From contig NZ_JARKOZ010000122.1 of assembly GCF_029978005.1 (NCBI RefSeq), positions 1 through 42,057 on the forward strand: a stretch of DNA of 42,057 bases. The letters are read 5' to 3'. Of this stretch, positions 25,570-33,625 are shown piece after piece; position 1 is the stretch's first letter, and every line of letters starts with the position of its first letter. Source of the stretch: Solidesulfovibrio sp. Its GTDB lineage: Bacteria; Desulfobacterota; Desulfovibrionia; Desulfovibrionales; Desulfovibrionaceae. Made by a program: the position numbers and the translations under genes. The notes below the pieces were generated by a model, which saw only the letters and a list, made by a program, of their open reading frames with translations, was not told where the DNA came from and ran no database searches.

Positions 25570-26126
25570 TGGCCGAACATCACCTGACCACGCCCCTTTC
25601 CGATGCGGACGTGGAGAAGCTCTCCGCCGGCGACGTCGTGTTCCTCTCGGGCACCATCTACACCGGTCGCGACGCGGCCCACAAACGCCTGGTCGAGGCC
25701 CTGGACGCCGGGCAGGACCTGCCCTTCGACGTCAAGGGAGCGGTCATCTACTACGTCGGTCCCTCGCCGGCCCGGCCCGGCTATCCCATCGGCGCGGCCG
25801 GCCCCACCACCAGCTACCGCATGGACTCCTACGCCCCCAGGCTCATGGCCGAGGGCCTCAAGGGCATGATCGGCAAGGGCATGCGCGCCGCCGAGGTCAA
25901 GGCCGCCATGGCCGCGCGCAAGGCCGTGTACTTCGGGGCCACGGGCGGCGCGGGCGCGCTGCTTGGGCTTCGCATCAAGGAGGCCCGGGTCGTGGCCTAC
26001 GAGGACCTGGGCCCGGAAGCCGTGCGGGAACTGACGGTGATCGATTTCCCGGTCCTGGTCATCAACGACTGCCATGGCGGCGACCTCTACGCCGTGCCGG
26101 ACCTGGAAGCGGCCCTTGGCGCCTGA
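25569..26126 (+). CDS. Class I fumarate hydratase, beta subunit
   Basis: 185 aa partner of the preceding alpha subunit, overlapping it by one base. Family marks are LTTPLSDADVEKLSAGDVVF, GRDAAHKRLVEAL, YYVGPSPARPG, AAGPTTSYRMD, the IGKGMR loop and FGATGGAGALLGLRI, ending in INDCHGGDLY. It starts MAEHHLTTPL directly at the overlapping ATG. The fumarase and tartrate-dehydratase type pairs in this window are clearly distinct proteins, not a recent duplication. Confidence 0.93.
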   Translation: MAEHHLTTPLSDADVEKLSAGDVVFLSGTIYTGRDAAHKRLVEALDAGQDLPFDVKGAVIYYVGPSPARPGYPIGAAGPTTSYRMDSYAPRLMAEGLKGMIGKGMRAAEVKAAMAARKAVYFGATGGAGALLGLRIKEARVVAYEDLGPEAVRELTVIDFPVLVINDCHGGDLYAVPDLEAALGA

Positions 26127-26172
26127 GGCGCATGAAAAACAATCGCTCGAGCATGTTGCGCTTGGAGTTGCG

Positions 26173-27600
26173 ATGAAACGATTTCGCGAAAGCGGGACAG
26201 GGCTCACGGCCGCACCGGACAGGCCTGGACCCCCTTGTCCGGGCGGCCGCAGGCCGCTGTACAAGTCGCTCTACTTCTGGGTGCTTTGCGGCATCGCCGC
26301 CGGCATCGGCCTGGGGCTCGTGCCGGCGACCAAGGGCCTGGCCATGCAGATGCAGCCCCTGGGCGTGGCGTTCATTCGCATGGTGAAGATGCTGATCGCC
26401 CCGATCATCTTCTGCACCGTGGTCACGGGCATCGCCAAGATGGGCGACATGGGCCGGGTCGGCCGGGTGGGCGTCAAGTGCATGCTCTACTTCTGGGCCA
26501 TGACCCTGTGCGCCCTGGCCATCGGTCTCGTCGTCGTCAACCTGTACCAGCCGGGCGCGGGCATGGACGACTACGCCGCCCGCATGCAGGCCGACCAGGC
26601 CGAGCTGGCCAAGGTCCAGGAGTACGCCGGTGCGGCCCGGAAGATGTCGACCCAGGAGTTTCTCCTGAACATTGTGCCTTCGTCGGTGGTGGACGCCTTC
26701 GCCAAGGGCGACATCCTGCAGGTGCTCTTCTTCTCCGTGCTCTTCGGCGTCGCCCTGGCCAACCTGGGCGAGCGGGTCAGGCATTTCGTCGACATCCTCG
26801 ACGCCTTCTCCAAGGGGCTTTTCAAAGTCATCCACTACGTCATGTACTTCGCGCCGCTCGGCGCTTTCGGGGCCATCGCCTACGTGGTGGCCTCCCAGGG
26901 AGCCGACGCCCTGGCGCGGCTGGTCTACCTCATGCTCGGCGTCTACACGACCTGCCTGCTCTTCATCTTCGGCGTGCTCGCCGTGGTCTGCAAGCTGGCC
27001 GGCTTCTCCCTGTGGCGCTACCTGGTCTATATTAAAGAGGAAATCCTCCTCGTGCTCGGCACCTCCTCGTCCGAGGCGGCCCTTCCCCGCATGATGGCCA
27101 AACTGGAAAATGCCGGCGCGGACAAGTCCGTGGTCGGGCTGTGCCTGCCCATGGGCTACTCGTTCAACCTGGACGGCACTTGCATTTATCTCACCATGGC
27201 CGCCGTGTTCCTGGCCCAGGCCACGGCCACGCCCCTGGACCTGTCCCACCAGCTCTACCTCCTGGCCATCCTGCTTCTCACCTCCAAGGGCGCGGCCGCG
27301 GTCACCGGCGGCGGCTTCATCACGCTCGCCGCCACGCTCCAGACCGTGGGCACGATTCCGGTCGCCTCGCTGACCCTGCTGCTCGGCGTCGACCGCTTCA
27401 TGTCCGAGGCCCGGGCCATCACCAACATGATCGGCAACGGCATCGCCACCATCGTGGTGGCCAAATGGGAGAACGCCCTGGACGCGGGACGGCTGCGCGA
27501 CGTGCTCTCCGGGCGCTCCTGCGGCGATTCCGAAGACGGCGACGCCCTGGACCGCACGGCCGCCGAGGCCCTGGCCCTGGTGACCGTGGACGACAAATAA
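26173..27600 (+). CDS. dctA: DctA-like C4-dicarboxylate:cation symporter (DAACS family)
   Basis: 475 aa inner-membrane symporter. Substrate-site motifs are clear: GTSSSEAALPRMMAKLE, GYSFNLDGTCIYLTMAA and GVDRFMSEARAITNMIGN, all DctA/GltP hallmarks. The DctA-like wording (ALPRMMAKLE, CIYLTM) favours C4-dicarboxylates over glutamate. It has an unusual Pro/Gly-rich N-terminal extension of about 30 residues before the first helix. ATG 26173 has GGAG 6 bases upstream and lies 46 bases after the fumarase beta gene. It gives the cluster a second, unrelated dicarboxylate importer, perhaps for net uptake while the DASS protein exchanges substrates. Confidence 0.9.
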   Translation: MKRFRESGTGLTAAPDRPGPPCPGGRRPLYKSLYFWVLCGIAAGIGLGLVPATKGLAMQMQPLGVAFIRMVKMLIAPIIFCTVVTGIAKMGDMGRVGRVGVKCMLYFWAMTLCALAIGLVVVNLYQPGAGMDDYAARMQADQAELAKVQEYAGAARKMSTQEFLLNIVPSSVVDAFAKGDILQVLFFSVLFGVALANLGERVRHFVDILDAFSKGLFKVIHYVMYFAPLGAFGAIAYVVASQGADALARLVYLMLGVYTTCLLFIFGVLAVVCKLAGFSLWRYLVYIKEEILLVLGTSSSEAALPRMMAKLENAGADKSVVGLCLPMGYSFNLDGTCIYLTMAAVFLAQATATPLDLSHQLYLLAILLLTSKGAAAVTGGGFITLAATLQTVGTIPVASLTLLLGVDRFMSEARAITNMIGNGIATIVVAKWENALDAGRLRDVLSGRSCGDSEDGDALDRTAAEALALVTVDDK

Positions 27601-27656
27601 GGCGAAAACCCCTTTGCGGAGGCGGGGCGACCCGCCGACGCGGGAAAGAGGACAGC

Positions 27657-29369
27657 ATGGAATCCTATGACATCGTCATCGTAGGCTCGGGAGGGGCCGG
27701 GTTGCGGGCGGCCGTGGGCGCTTTGCAGACCAACCCCTACCTGGACATCATGGTCGTCACCAAGACCATGCCGACCCGCTCGGCCACCTGCATGGCCGAG
27801 GGCGGCATCAACGGCGTGCTGGATTTTCCCGGCCAGCAGGACTCGCTCGACGCCCACAGCTTCGACACCGTCAAGGGCAGCGACTACCTGGGCGACCAGG
27901 ACGCCATCGACTTCTTCGTGCAAAAGGCCTCCGAGGCCGTGCGCGAGACCGACTTCTGGGGCACGCCCTACAGCCGCGAGGCCGACGGCCGGGTGGCCTG
28001 CCGCCTGATGGGCGGCCACAAGCACGCCCGCACCAACTTCTCCGCCGACAAGACCGGCCACATTTTGCTCCACTCCAACTTCGACTACGCGCTCAAAAAC
28101 GGGGTGCGCTTCCGCGTCAACTCCCAGCTCCTGGACGTGGCCGTGAAGGACGGCGTGTGCCGGGGCGTGGTCGTGCGCGACACCGACACCGGCGAGGTGA
28201 CGGCCATCCGGGCCAAGGCCGTGGTGCTGGCCACCGGCGGCTACACCCGCATGTTCTGGGCCCGCACCAGCACGCCCTACATCGCCACGGGCGACGGCGT
28301 GGGCGTGGCCCTTCGCGCCGGTGTGGCCTTCAAGGACCCGGAGATGGTCCAATTCCACCCCACGGGCGTAGCCAACGGCGGCGTGCTGATTACCGAAGCC
28401 GCGCGCGGCGAGGGCGGCTACCTGGTCAACAACGCCGGCGAGCGCTTCATGGCCCGCTACGCCCCGGACCGCATGGAGCTGGCCCCGCGCGACATCACCG
28501 CCCGGGCCATCGAGACCGAGATCATCGAGGGCAGGGGCTACGGCGAGGGCCTGGGCGCGCACGTGCTCCTCGACCTGCGCCACCTCGGCCGCGAGCGCAT
28601 CCTGGAGCGCCTGCCCCAGATCCGCCATGTGGGCCTGCTGTTCGAGAACCTGGACCTGGTGGAAAAGCCCATTCCGGTGCGGCCCACGGCCCACTACTCC
28701 ATGGGCGGCATCGACGTGGTGGACTTCGAGCACATGAAGACTTCCGTGCCCGGGCTCTTCGCCGCCGGCGAATGCTCCTGCGTGTCCATCCACGGGGCCA
28801 ACCGCCTGGGCGGCAACTCCCTGGCCGACGCCATGGTGACCGGCAAGCAGGCCGGCATCGGCGCGGCCTGCCACGTGCCTGGCGCCTCCTTCGGCGGGGA
28901 CGCCGCCCTGGAGGCGCTCGTTTCCAGATGGCGCGAGCACTTCCGCGAGGCCACCTCGCGCAGGGGCGGCGCGTCCGTGCCCGAGCTGCGCGAGAAGCTG
29001 GCCGCCGTGCTCTGGGAGGGTATGGGCATCTTCCGCACCGAGGACAAGCTCTCCGGGGCGCTTAGCGCCGTTACCGGCCTGCAAAAGGAGTTCGAGACCG
29101 CCGTGGTCGGCAACGACAACCCGGTGTGCAACACGGCCTATGCCCACTTCCTGGAGGTCGGCAACCTCCTGTCCCTGGCCCGTTGTTCCCTGGTGGCGGC
29201 CAAGGCCCGCCACGAATCGCGCGGGGCGCACACCCGCGAGGACTACCCTACGCGCGACGACGCCGCCTTCCTCAAGCACAGCCTGGTCACCGTGCAGGAC
29301 GGCGACTACCGCCTCGACTACCGCCCGGTGACCGTCACCAGGCACCAACCCCAGGAGCGCAAGTACTGA
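27657..29369 (+). CDS. Fumarate reductase/succinate dehydrogenase flavoprotein (type E, TfrA/MfrA-like)
   Basis: 570 aa FAD subunit that reduces fumarate or oxidises succinate. FAD-binding start IVIVGSGGAGLRAAV; catalytic region QFHPTG, TEAARGEGGYLVNNAGERF with the key Arg, RPTAHYSMGGI with His, and GANRLGGNSLADAMV with Arg. The usual covalent-FAD motif R-S-H-T is R-S-A-T here (Ala43), so FAD should be bound non-covalently. There is no Tat or Sec signal, unlike periplasmic methylmenaquinol:fumarate reductases. It begins 56 bases after dctA with AGAGG upstream, and its stop overlaps the next start (TGATG). The gene set and lack of a cytochrome b gene mark it as a non-classical enzyme. Direction of reaction is inferred from context. 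Confidence 0.9.
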   Translation: MESYDIVIVGSGGAGLRAAVGALQTNPYLDIMVVTKTMPTRSATCMAEGGINGVLDFPGQQDSLDAHSFDTVKGSDYLGDQDAIDFFVQKASEAVRETDFWGTPYSREADGRVACRLMGGHKHARTNFSADKTGHILLHSNFDYALKNGVRFRVNSQLLDVAVKDGVCRGVVVRDTDTGEVTAIRAKAVVLATGGYTRMFWARTSTPYIATGDGVGVALRAGVAFKDPEMVQFHPTGVANGGVLITEAARGEGGYLVNNAGERFMARYAPDRMELAPRDITARAIETEIIEGRGYGEGLGAHVLLDLRHLGRERILERLPQIRHVGLLFENLDLVEKPIPVRPTAHYSMGGIDVVDFEHMKTSVPGLFAAGECSCVSIHGANRLGGNSLADAMVTGKQAGIGAACHVPGASFGGDAALEALVSRWREHFREATSRRGGASVPELREKLAAVLWEGMGIFRTEDKLSGALSAVTGLQKEFETAVVGNDNPVCNTAYAHFLEVGNLLSLARCSLVAAKARHESRGAHTREDYPTRDDAAFLKHSLVTVQDGDYRLDYRPVTVTRHQPQERKY

Positions 29370-30340
29370 TGGACACCCTGACCTTTCTCATCGACCGCTA
29401 CGACGGCGTGAATTCCTGGCGGCAACGCTACGAGTTCCCGTACCGCCCCGGCATGACGGTCCTGGCCAGCCTCATTCACATCAAGGAGCGCATCGACCCC
29501 ACGCTCAACTTCACGGCCTCCTGCCGCAGCGCCATCTGCGGAGCCTGCGCCGTGCGCGTCAACGGCAACGCCCTGCTCGCCTGCGACACCATGGTCGACG
29601 ACCTGCTTACGGTCTGGGGCGAGGGCGCGCTGGTCGTGAGCCCGCTTGGCAACGCCAAGGTGGTCAGCGACCTGGTGGTGGAGTGGAGCGAAAAGATCGA
29701 GCGGCTGCGCCTGGCCAGGCCCGGGCTGCACGCCAAGCCGGAATTCTCCGCCGAAAAGGGCTGCCGCCAGTCCCCCAAGGACATGCAGGCCGTCGCCAGG
29801 CAGTGGGACTGCATCCTGTGCGGCAGCTGCGCCTCGGAATGCAACAAGCTGACCGACTCCGAGAAGGACTTCCTGGAACCGTTCGTCTTCACCCACGCCG
29901 CCCGCTACGCCGGGGATTCGCGTTCGGCCGACCCCCTGCGCCACGTGGAGGGCATGCTGGAGAATGGCCTGTGGAAATGCGTCCATTGCATGGAATGCGT
30001 CTCCAAATGCCCCAAGCACATCCGCCCGGGCGAGGACATCGCCGCCATGCGCCACATGGCCGTGGAGGCCGGCCATACCGAGGGCCCCGGCCCGCGCCAC
30101 GCCGAGGCCTTCCGCACCGACCTGGAAAAGACCGGCCGGCTCAACGAGGTCAAGCTCGTGCCCCGCACCGAGGGCATGTTCAGCGCCGCCACCAAACGGC
30201 TGCCCTTCACCATGCGCATGTTCGCCAAGGGCAAGCTCGGCGTTCTGGAGGCGGCCCGCCTGTTCGTGGCCGACAACGCCCCCGTGGAAAACATCGACGG
30301 CCTGCGCAAGGTCATCGCCCCCGAGAGGAAGGAGTCATGA
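29369..30340 (+). CDS. Fumarate reductase/succinate dehydrogenase iron-sulfur subunit (type E)
   Basis: 323 aa. An N-terminal [2Fe-2S] ferredoxin domain has Cys 52, 57, 60 and 72 (SCRSAICGAC). The C-terminal ferredoxin domain has C148-x2-C-x2-C-x3-C158 (CILCGSCASEC) and C204-x2-C207-x2-C-x3-C214 (CVHCMECVSKCP). In classical subunits the second Cys of the last motif is Ile or another residue and the cluster is [3Fe-4S]. Here Cys207 should give a second [4Fe-4S], as described for archaeal type E enzymes. The protein passes electrons between the CCG subunit and the flavoprotein. A tail of about 100 residues after the ferredoxin domain is longer than in E. coli SdhB. Both ends overlap neighbouring genes. 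Confidence 0.92.
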   Translation: MDTLTFLIDRYDGVNSWRQRYEFPYRPGMTVLASLIHIKERIDPTLNFTASCRSAICGACAVRVNGNALLACDTMVDDLLTVWGEGALVVSPLGNAKVVSDLVVEWSEKIERLRLARPGLHAKPEFSAEKGCRQSPKDMQAVARQWDCILCGSCASECNKLTDSEKDFLEPFVFTHAARYAGDSRSADPLRHVEGMLENGLWKCVHCMECVSKCPKHIRPGEDIAAMRHMAVEAGHTEGPGPRHAEAFRTDLEKTGRLNEVKLVPRTEGMFSAATKRLPFTMRMFAKGKLGVLEAARLFVADNAPVENIDGLRKVIAPERKES

Positions 30341-31215
30341 AATACGCGTTTTTTCCCGGTTGCGTCCTCCATGCCGCCGCCAAGGAGGCCTGCGTCTCCA
30401 CCCTGGCCGTGGCCAAGCACCTGGGCCTGGAGCTGGTGGAAATCCCCGGCTGGTCCTGCTGCGGCGCGAGCCACGTGCAGGACGTCGATCCCGAGGCGGC
30501 CCTGCTGGCCAACGCCCGCAACCTGGCCCTGGCCGAGAAGATGGGCTTGCCGGTGCTGACCGCCTGCAGCACCTGCGCGCTCATGCTGCGCCAGTCCCGG
30601 GCCAGGCTCCTGGATGGGGCCATGGACGCGGCCAACGAGCGCCTGGCCGAGATCGGGCTGCGCTTCCAGGGAACCTCGGAAGTGACCCATCTGCTCTGGG
30701 TGCTGGCCGACACCGCCGACGCGTGGGCGTCCAGGGTCGTAAGGCCCCTGGAGCACCTGCGCGTGGCCCCGTTCTACGGCTGCCACACCGTGCGTCCGCC
30801 GGAGATCATGAACTACGAAAGCCACCTGAATCCCCAGAGCCTGGAGCGGATCGTGCGGGCCTGCGGGGCCGAGCCCGTAGCCATCCCGGAGCGGCTTCGC
30901 TGCTGCGGCTTCCACGCCGTGTTCCCGGCCGAGCAGACGGCCATGCGCATGACCGCCGCGGCCGTGGTCAGCGCGGCCAAGGCCGGGGCCCATTGCCTGC
31001 TCACGCCCTGTCCCCTGTGCCACATGCAGCTCGACATGTACCAGCCCGACGCCCTGTCCCCGGCCTGCGGCGACCGGCCCGTGCCCGTGCTGCACCTGGC
31101 CCAGCTCGTGGGCGAGGCCCTGGGCCTGGACAAACGGGACATGGCCCTTTCCCGGCATATCGTCGACGCCAGGCCCGTGCTCAAGGCGGCGACGAGCGGT
31201 TGCGGCCTTTCGTGA
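30337..31215 (+). CDS. HdrB/SdhE-like CCG-domain subunit of fumarate reductase
   Basis: 292 aa with two cysteine-rich CCG domains: C9...C41-C42...C77-x2-C80 ([19 protein letters not shown]) and C149...C189-C190...C225-x2-C228 ([21 protein letters not shown]). Such subunits hold special iron-sulfur clusters in heterodisulfide reductase HdrB, TfrB and SdhE/MfrE. They replace the haem b anchor of classical succinate:quinone reductases. It starts in an ATGA overlap with the iron-sulfur gene, behind GGAAGGAG. The electron donor (menaquinol, a thiol or another carrier) cannot be read from sequence. It is the last gene of the dicarboxylate cluster. Confidence 0.9.
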   Translation: MKYAFFPGCVLHAAAKEACVSTLAVAKHLGLELVEIPGWSCCGASHVQDVDPEAALLANARNLALAEKMGLPVLTACSTCALMLRQSRARLLDGAMDAANERLAEIGLRFQGTSEVTHLLWVLADTADAWASRVVRPLEHLRVAPFYGCHTVRPPEIMNYESHLNPQSLERIVRACGAEPVAIPERLRCCGFHAVFPAEQTAMRMTAAAVVSAAKAGAHCLLTPCPLCHMQLDMYQPDALSPACGDRPVPVLHLAQLVGEALGLDKRDMALSRHIVDARPVLKAATSGCGLS

Positions 31216-31293
31216 GCGGCGGATCCGGGCGGCCCTGACCCCGCCCAAGGCCCTGCCGCGAGTTCCCGTCACGGTCTCCTTGGCCTTTCGCGT

Positions 31294-31319
31294 GGGGCGG
31301 CGCGCCATGCCGCCGCCCC
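31294..31319 (+). terminator. Possible terminator after the fumarate reductase operon
   Basis: GGGGCGGCG (31294-31302) can pair with CGCCGCCCC (31311-31319) across an 8-base loop, followed by GCTTT. The T-run is short, so this is a weak call; it lies 78 bases after the last operon gene and before the chemoreceptor gene. Confidence 0.35.
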
Positions 31320-31408
31320 GCTTTCCCCGAAGTCCCGCGTCCGTCCCCAAGGATGGTTTTTTCGGCCCAAGGCCCCGAGCGATGTCCCCCCAACGGAGCG
31401 AGGCAATC

Positions 31409-33535
31409 ATGAGACGTTCCATCCGCATCCGGCTCATCTGCGGCGTCGTCGCCATCATCACCCTGCCTTTGCTGGGCATTTTCGGCATCATCGCGCTCAA
31501 TATCTTCGAGCTCTCGCGCGACGACTACGTCGCCGCCTCCCATGCCGAGCTGTTGCGCACGAGCCAGGCCGTGGCGCTTTTTCTGGGCGAGGCCAAGGCC
31601 AGCATGGACCATCTGGCCTCCTACCCCGAACTGCGCGCCATCGACGCCTCGCTCACGGACTTCCTGAACGTCCAGGGCAAGGTCCCGACCCTGCCCCGGC
31701 CGGACGACGTCCTGGGCCAGCGCCTGCGGGAGTGGTGCGTGCTGCTGCAGAAGTCCCATCCCGACTACCGCAAGGTCTACCTCGGCAGCCGCTTCGGCGG
31801 GTTCGTCAGCAATGCCGCCGCGCCGCGCGGTTCCTACGATCCCCGGGAGCGGGCCTGGTACAAGGACGCCGTGGCCGCGCCGGACCGGGCCGTGGTCTCC
31901 TCGCCGTTTCGCTCCACGGACGGCCAGGCCACCATCAGCGCCGCCCGGGCCTTCGCCGACGCCTCGGGCAAGGTGCTCGGCGTGGTTTCGGCCGACATCT
32001 CCCTTTCCGTCATCACCGACATGGTGGCGGCCATCCGGCCGGGCAAGACGGGCTTCGTGGCGGTGGCCGAAAAAGACGGGGTGGTGGTGGCCGACACGGC
32101 GCGGCCCGAGGCCAGCCTCAAGCCCCTGGCCGAGCTCGGCGACCCCGGCCTGGCGGCGCTTTTTTCCGGCCCGGCCGGCCCGGTCGAGGCCGAACTCGGC
32201 GGCCAGGCCTACCTGGCCAACGTCTTCGACGCCCCGGAAACCGGCTGGCGCTTCGTCAGCTGCATCGCCAAGGCCGAACTCATGGCCCCGGCCCGGCGCA
32301 CCGTGACCGCCATCGCCTGGGTGGCCCTGGGAAGCCTGATGCTGATCATCGGCGTGCTGTGGTTTTTCATGGACCGCTCGGTCATCCGCCCCCTGTCCCG
32401 GGTGGGCGGGTTCCTCCAGGCCCTTGGCGCGGGAAACTACGAGACGCGGCTGGAAAAGCCGCGCCGCCGCGACGAGATCGCGGCCATGTTCGCGGCGCTC
32501 AACGCCATGGCCGCGCGCCTTGGCGAGACCATGGCCGACGTCCGAACCAAGAGTCGCGAGGCCGAGGAAAAGGCCCTGGCCTGCCAGGCGGCCACGGACA
32601 AGGCCGAGGAGGCCTCGCGGGAGGCCCTGCGCGCCCGGGAGGAAGGCATGCTCCAGGCGGCCAACCGGCTGGAATCGGTCGTTGCCGTGGTGGCTTCGGC
32701 CACGACCTCCCTGGCCGCCCAGGCCGAGCAGGCGACCCGGGGCGCGGCTACCCAGGCCCGGCGCGCCGAGGAGACCGCCTCGGCCATGACGGAGATGAAC
32801 GCCACCGTGCTGGAAGTGGCCAGGAACGCCTCCGAGGCGGCCCGCACCTCGGCCCAGGCCAGGGGCCAGGCCGAGGAGGGGACGGCGCTCATGGGGCGCG
32901 TGGCCGAGGCCATGGAGCGGGTCCGGGCCGACGCGCGCCGGTCCCGGGAGCGCATGGGGGACCTCGGCCGGCAGGCCGAGGACGTGGGCCGCATCCTCGG
33001 CATCATCTCGGACATCGCCGACCAGACCAACCTCTTGGCGCTCAACGCCGCCATCGAGGCGGCAAGGGCCGGGGAGGCCGGCCGGGGGTTCGCCGTGGTC
33101 GCCGACGAGGTCAGAAAGCTCGCAGAAAAGACCATGCTCGCCACCAAGGAGGTGGGGGAGGCCGTCACCGGCATCCAGCACAGCGTCGGCGGCACCCTCG
33201 GCGGCATGGACCGCACCAGGCAGGTCATCGCCCAGGCCATGGACCAGACCGACGCGGCCGCCTCTGGCCTGGACGCCATCCTTGCCCTGGTCGGCGAATC
33301 CTCGGACCAGGCGCGCTCCATCGCCACGGCGGCCGAGCAGCAGTCCTCGGCCACCGAGGAGATCAACCGGCACATCGAGGAAATAAACGCCAGCTCCACC
33401 GAGACGGCCGAAGCCATGCGCCACGCCTCCGGGTCCGTGTCCGAGCTCGCCCGCCAGACCGAGGCCCTTGGCGAACTCATCGCCTCCCTGGAGGAGGAAA
33501 GCGGCGGCCGGGGCGTGCGGGCGCTGGGCGCGTAG
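31409..33535 (+). CDS. Methyl-accepting chemotaxis protein with Cache sensor domain
   Basis: 708 aa transmembrane receptor. TM1 is at about residues 12-32. A periplasmic double-Cache region follows (about 35-300, with the [20 protein letters not shown] motif and [13 protein letters not shown]). TM2 is at about 303-326, then a HAMP segment, then a long signalling coiled coil with the conserved hairpin tip [20 protein letters not shown] and [15 protein letters not shown] near 535-570. It should bind a small ligand outside and control CheA. ATG 31409 starts just before TM1 and has GGAG about 10 bases upstream. It follows the fumarate reductase operon on the same strand, so a carboxylate ligand is conceivable. 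No C-terminal CheR-binding pentapeptide is seen. Confidence 0.93.
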   Translation: MRRSIRIRLICGVVAIITLPLLGIFGIIALNIFELSRDDYVAASHAELLRTSQAVALFLGEAKASMDHLASYPELRAIDASLTDFLNVQGKVPTLPRPDDVLGQRLREWCVLLQKSHPDYRKVYLGSRFGGFVSNAAAPRGSYDPRERAWYKDAVAAPDRAVVSSPFRSTDGQATISAARAFADASGKVLGVVSADISLSVITDMVAAIRPGKTGFVAVAEKDGVVVADTARPEASLKPLAELGDPGLAALFSGPAGPVEAELGGQAYLANVFDAPETGWRFVSCIAKAELMAPARRTVTAIAWVALGSLMLIIGVLWFFMDRSVIRPLSRVGGFLQALGAGNYETRLEKPRRRDEIAAMFAALNAMAARLGETMADVRTKSREAEEKALACQAATDKAEEASREALRAREEGMLQAANRLESVVAVVASATTSLAAQAEQATRGAATQARRAEETASAMTEMNATVLEVARNASEAARTSAQARGQAEEGTALMGRVAEAMERVRADARRSRERMGDLGRQAEDVGRILGIISDIADQTNLLALNAAIEAARAGEAGRGFAVVADEVRKLAEKTMLATKEVGEAVTGIQHSVGGTLGGMDRTRQVIAQAMDQTDAAASGLDAILALVGESSDQARSIATAAEQQSSATEEINRHIEEINASSTETAEAMRHASGSVSELARQTEALGELIASLEEESGGRGVRALGA

Positions 33536-33559
33536 CGCACCGCCGCTGTTTCGCTTCGC

Positions 33560-33600
33560 AAAAAGACGGCCCCCTTTCCGCTCTCGGGAAGGGGGCCGTC
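33560..33600 (-). terminator. Rho-independent terminator of the double-Cache gene
   Basis: On the minus strand, GACGGCCCCCTT pairs with AAGGGGGCCGTC (12-bp stem, 33565-33576 with 33589-33600) and is followed by TTTTT at 33564-33560. It is 25 bases past the minus-strand stop. On the plus strand it could also block the convergent chemoreceptor transcript. Confidence 0.88.
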
Positions 33601-33625
33601 GACCGTTCGGGGGAGGGGAGTCTGT

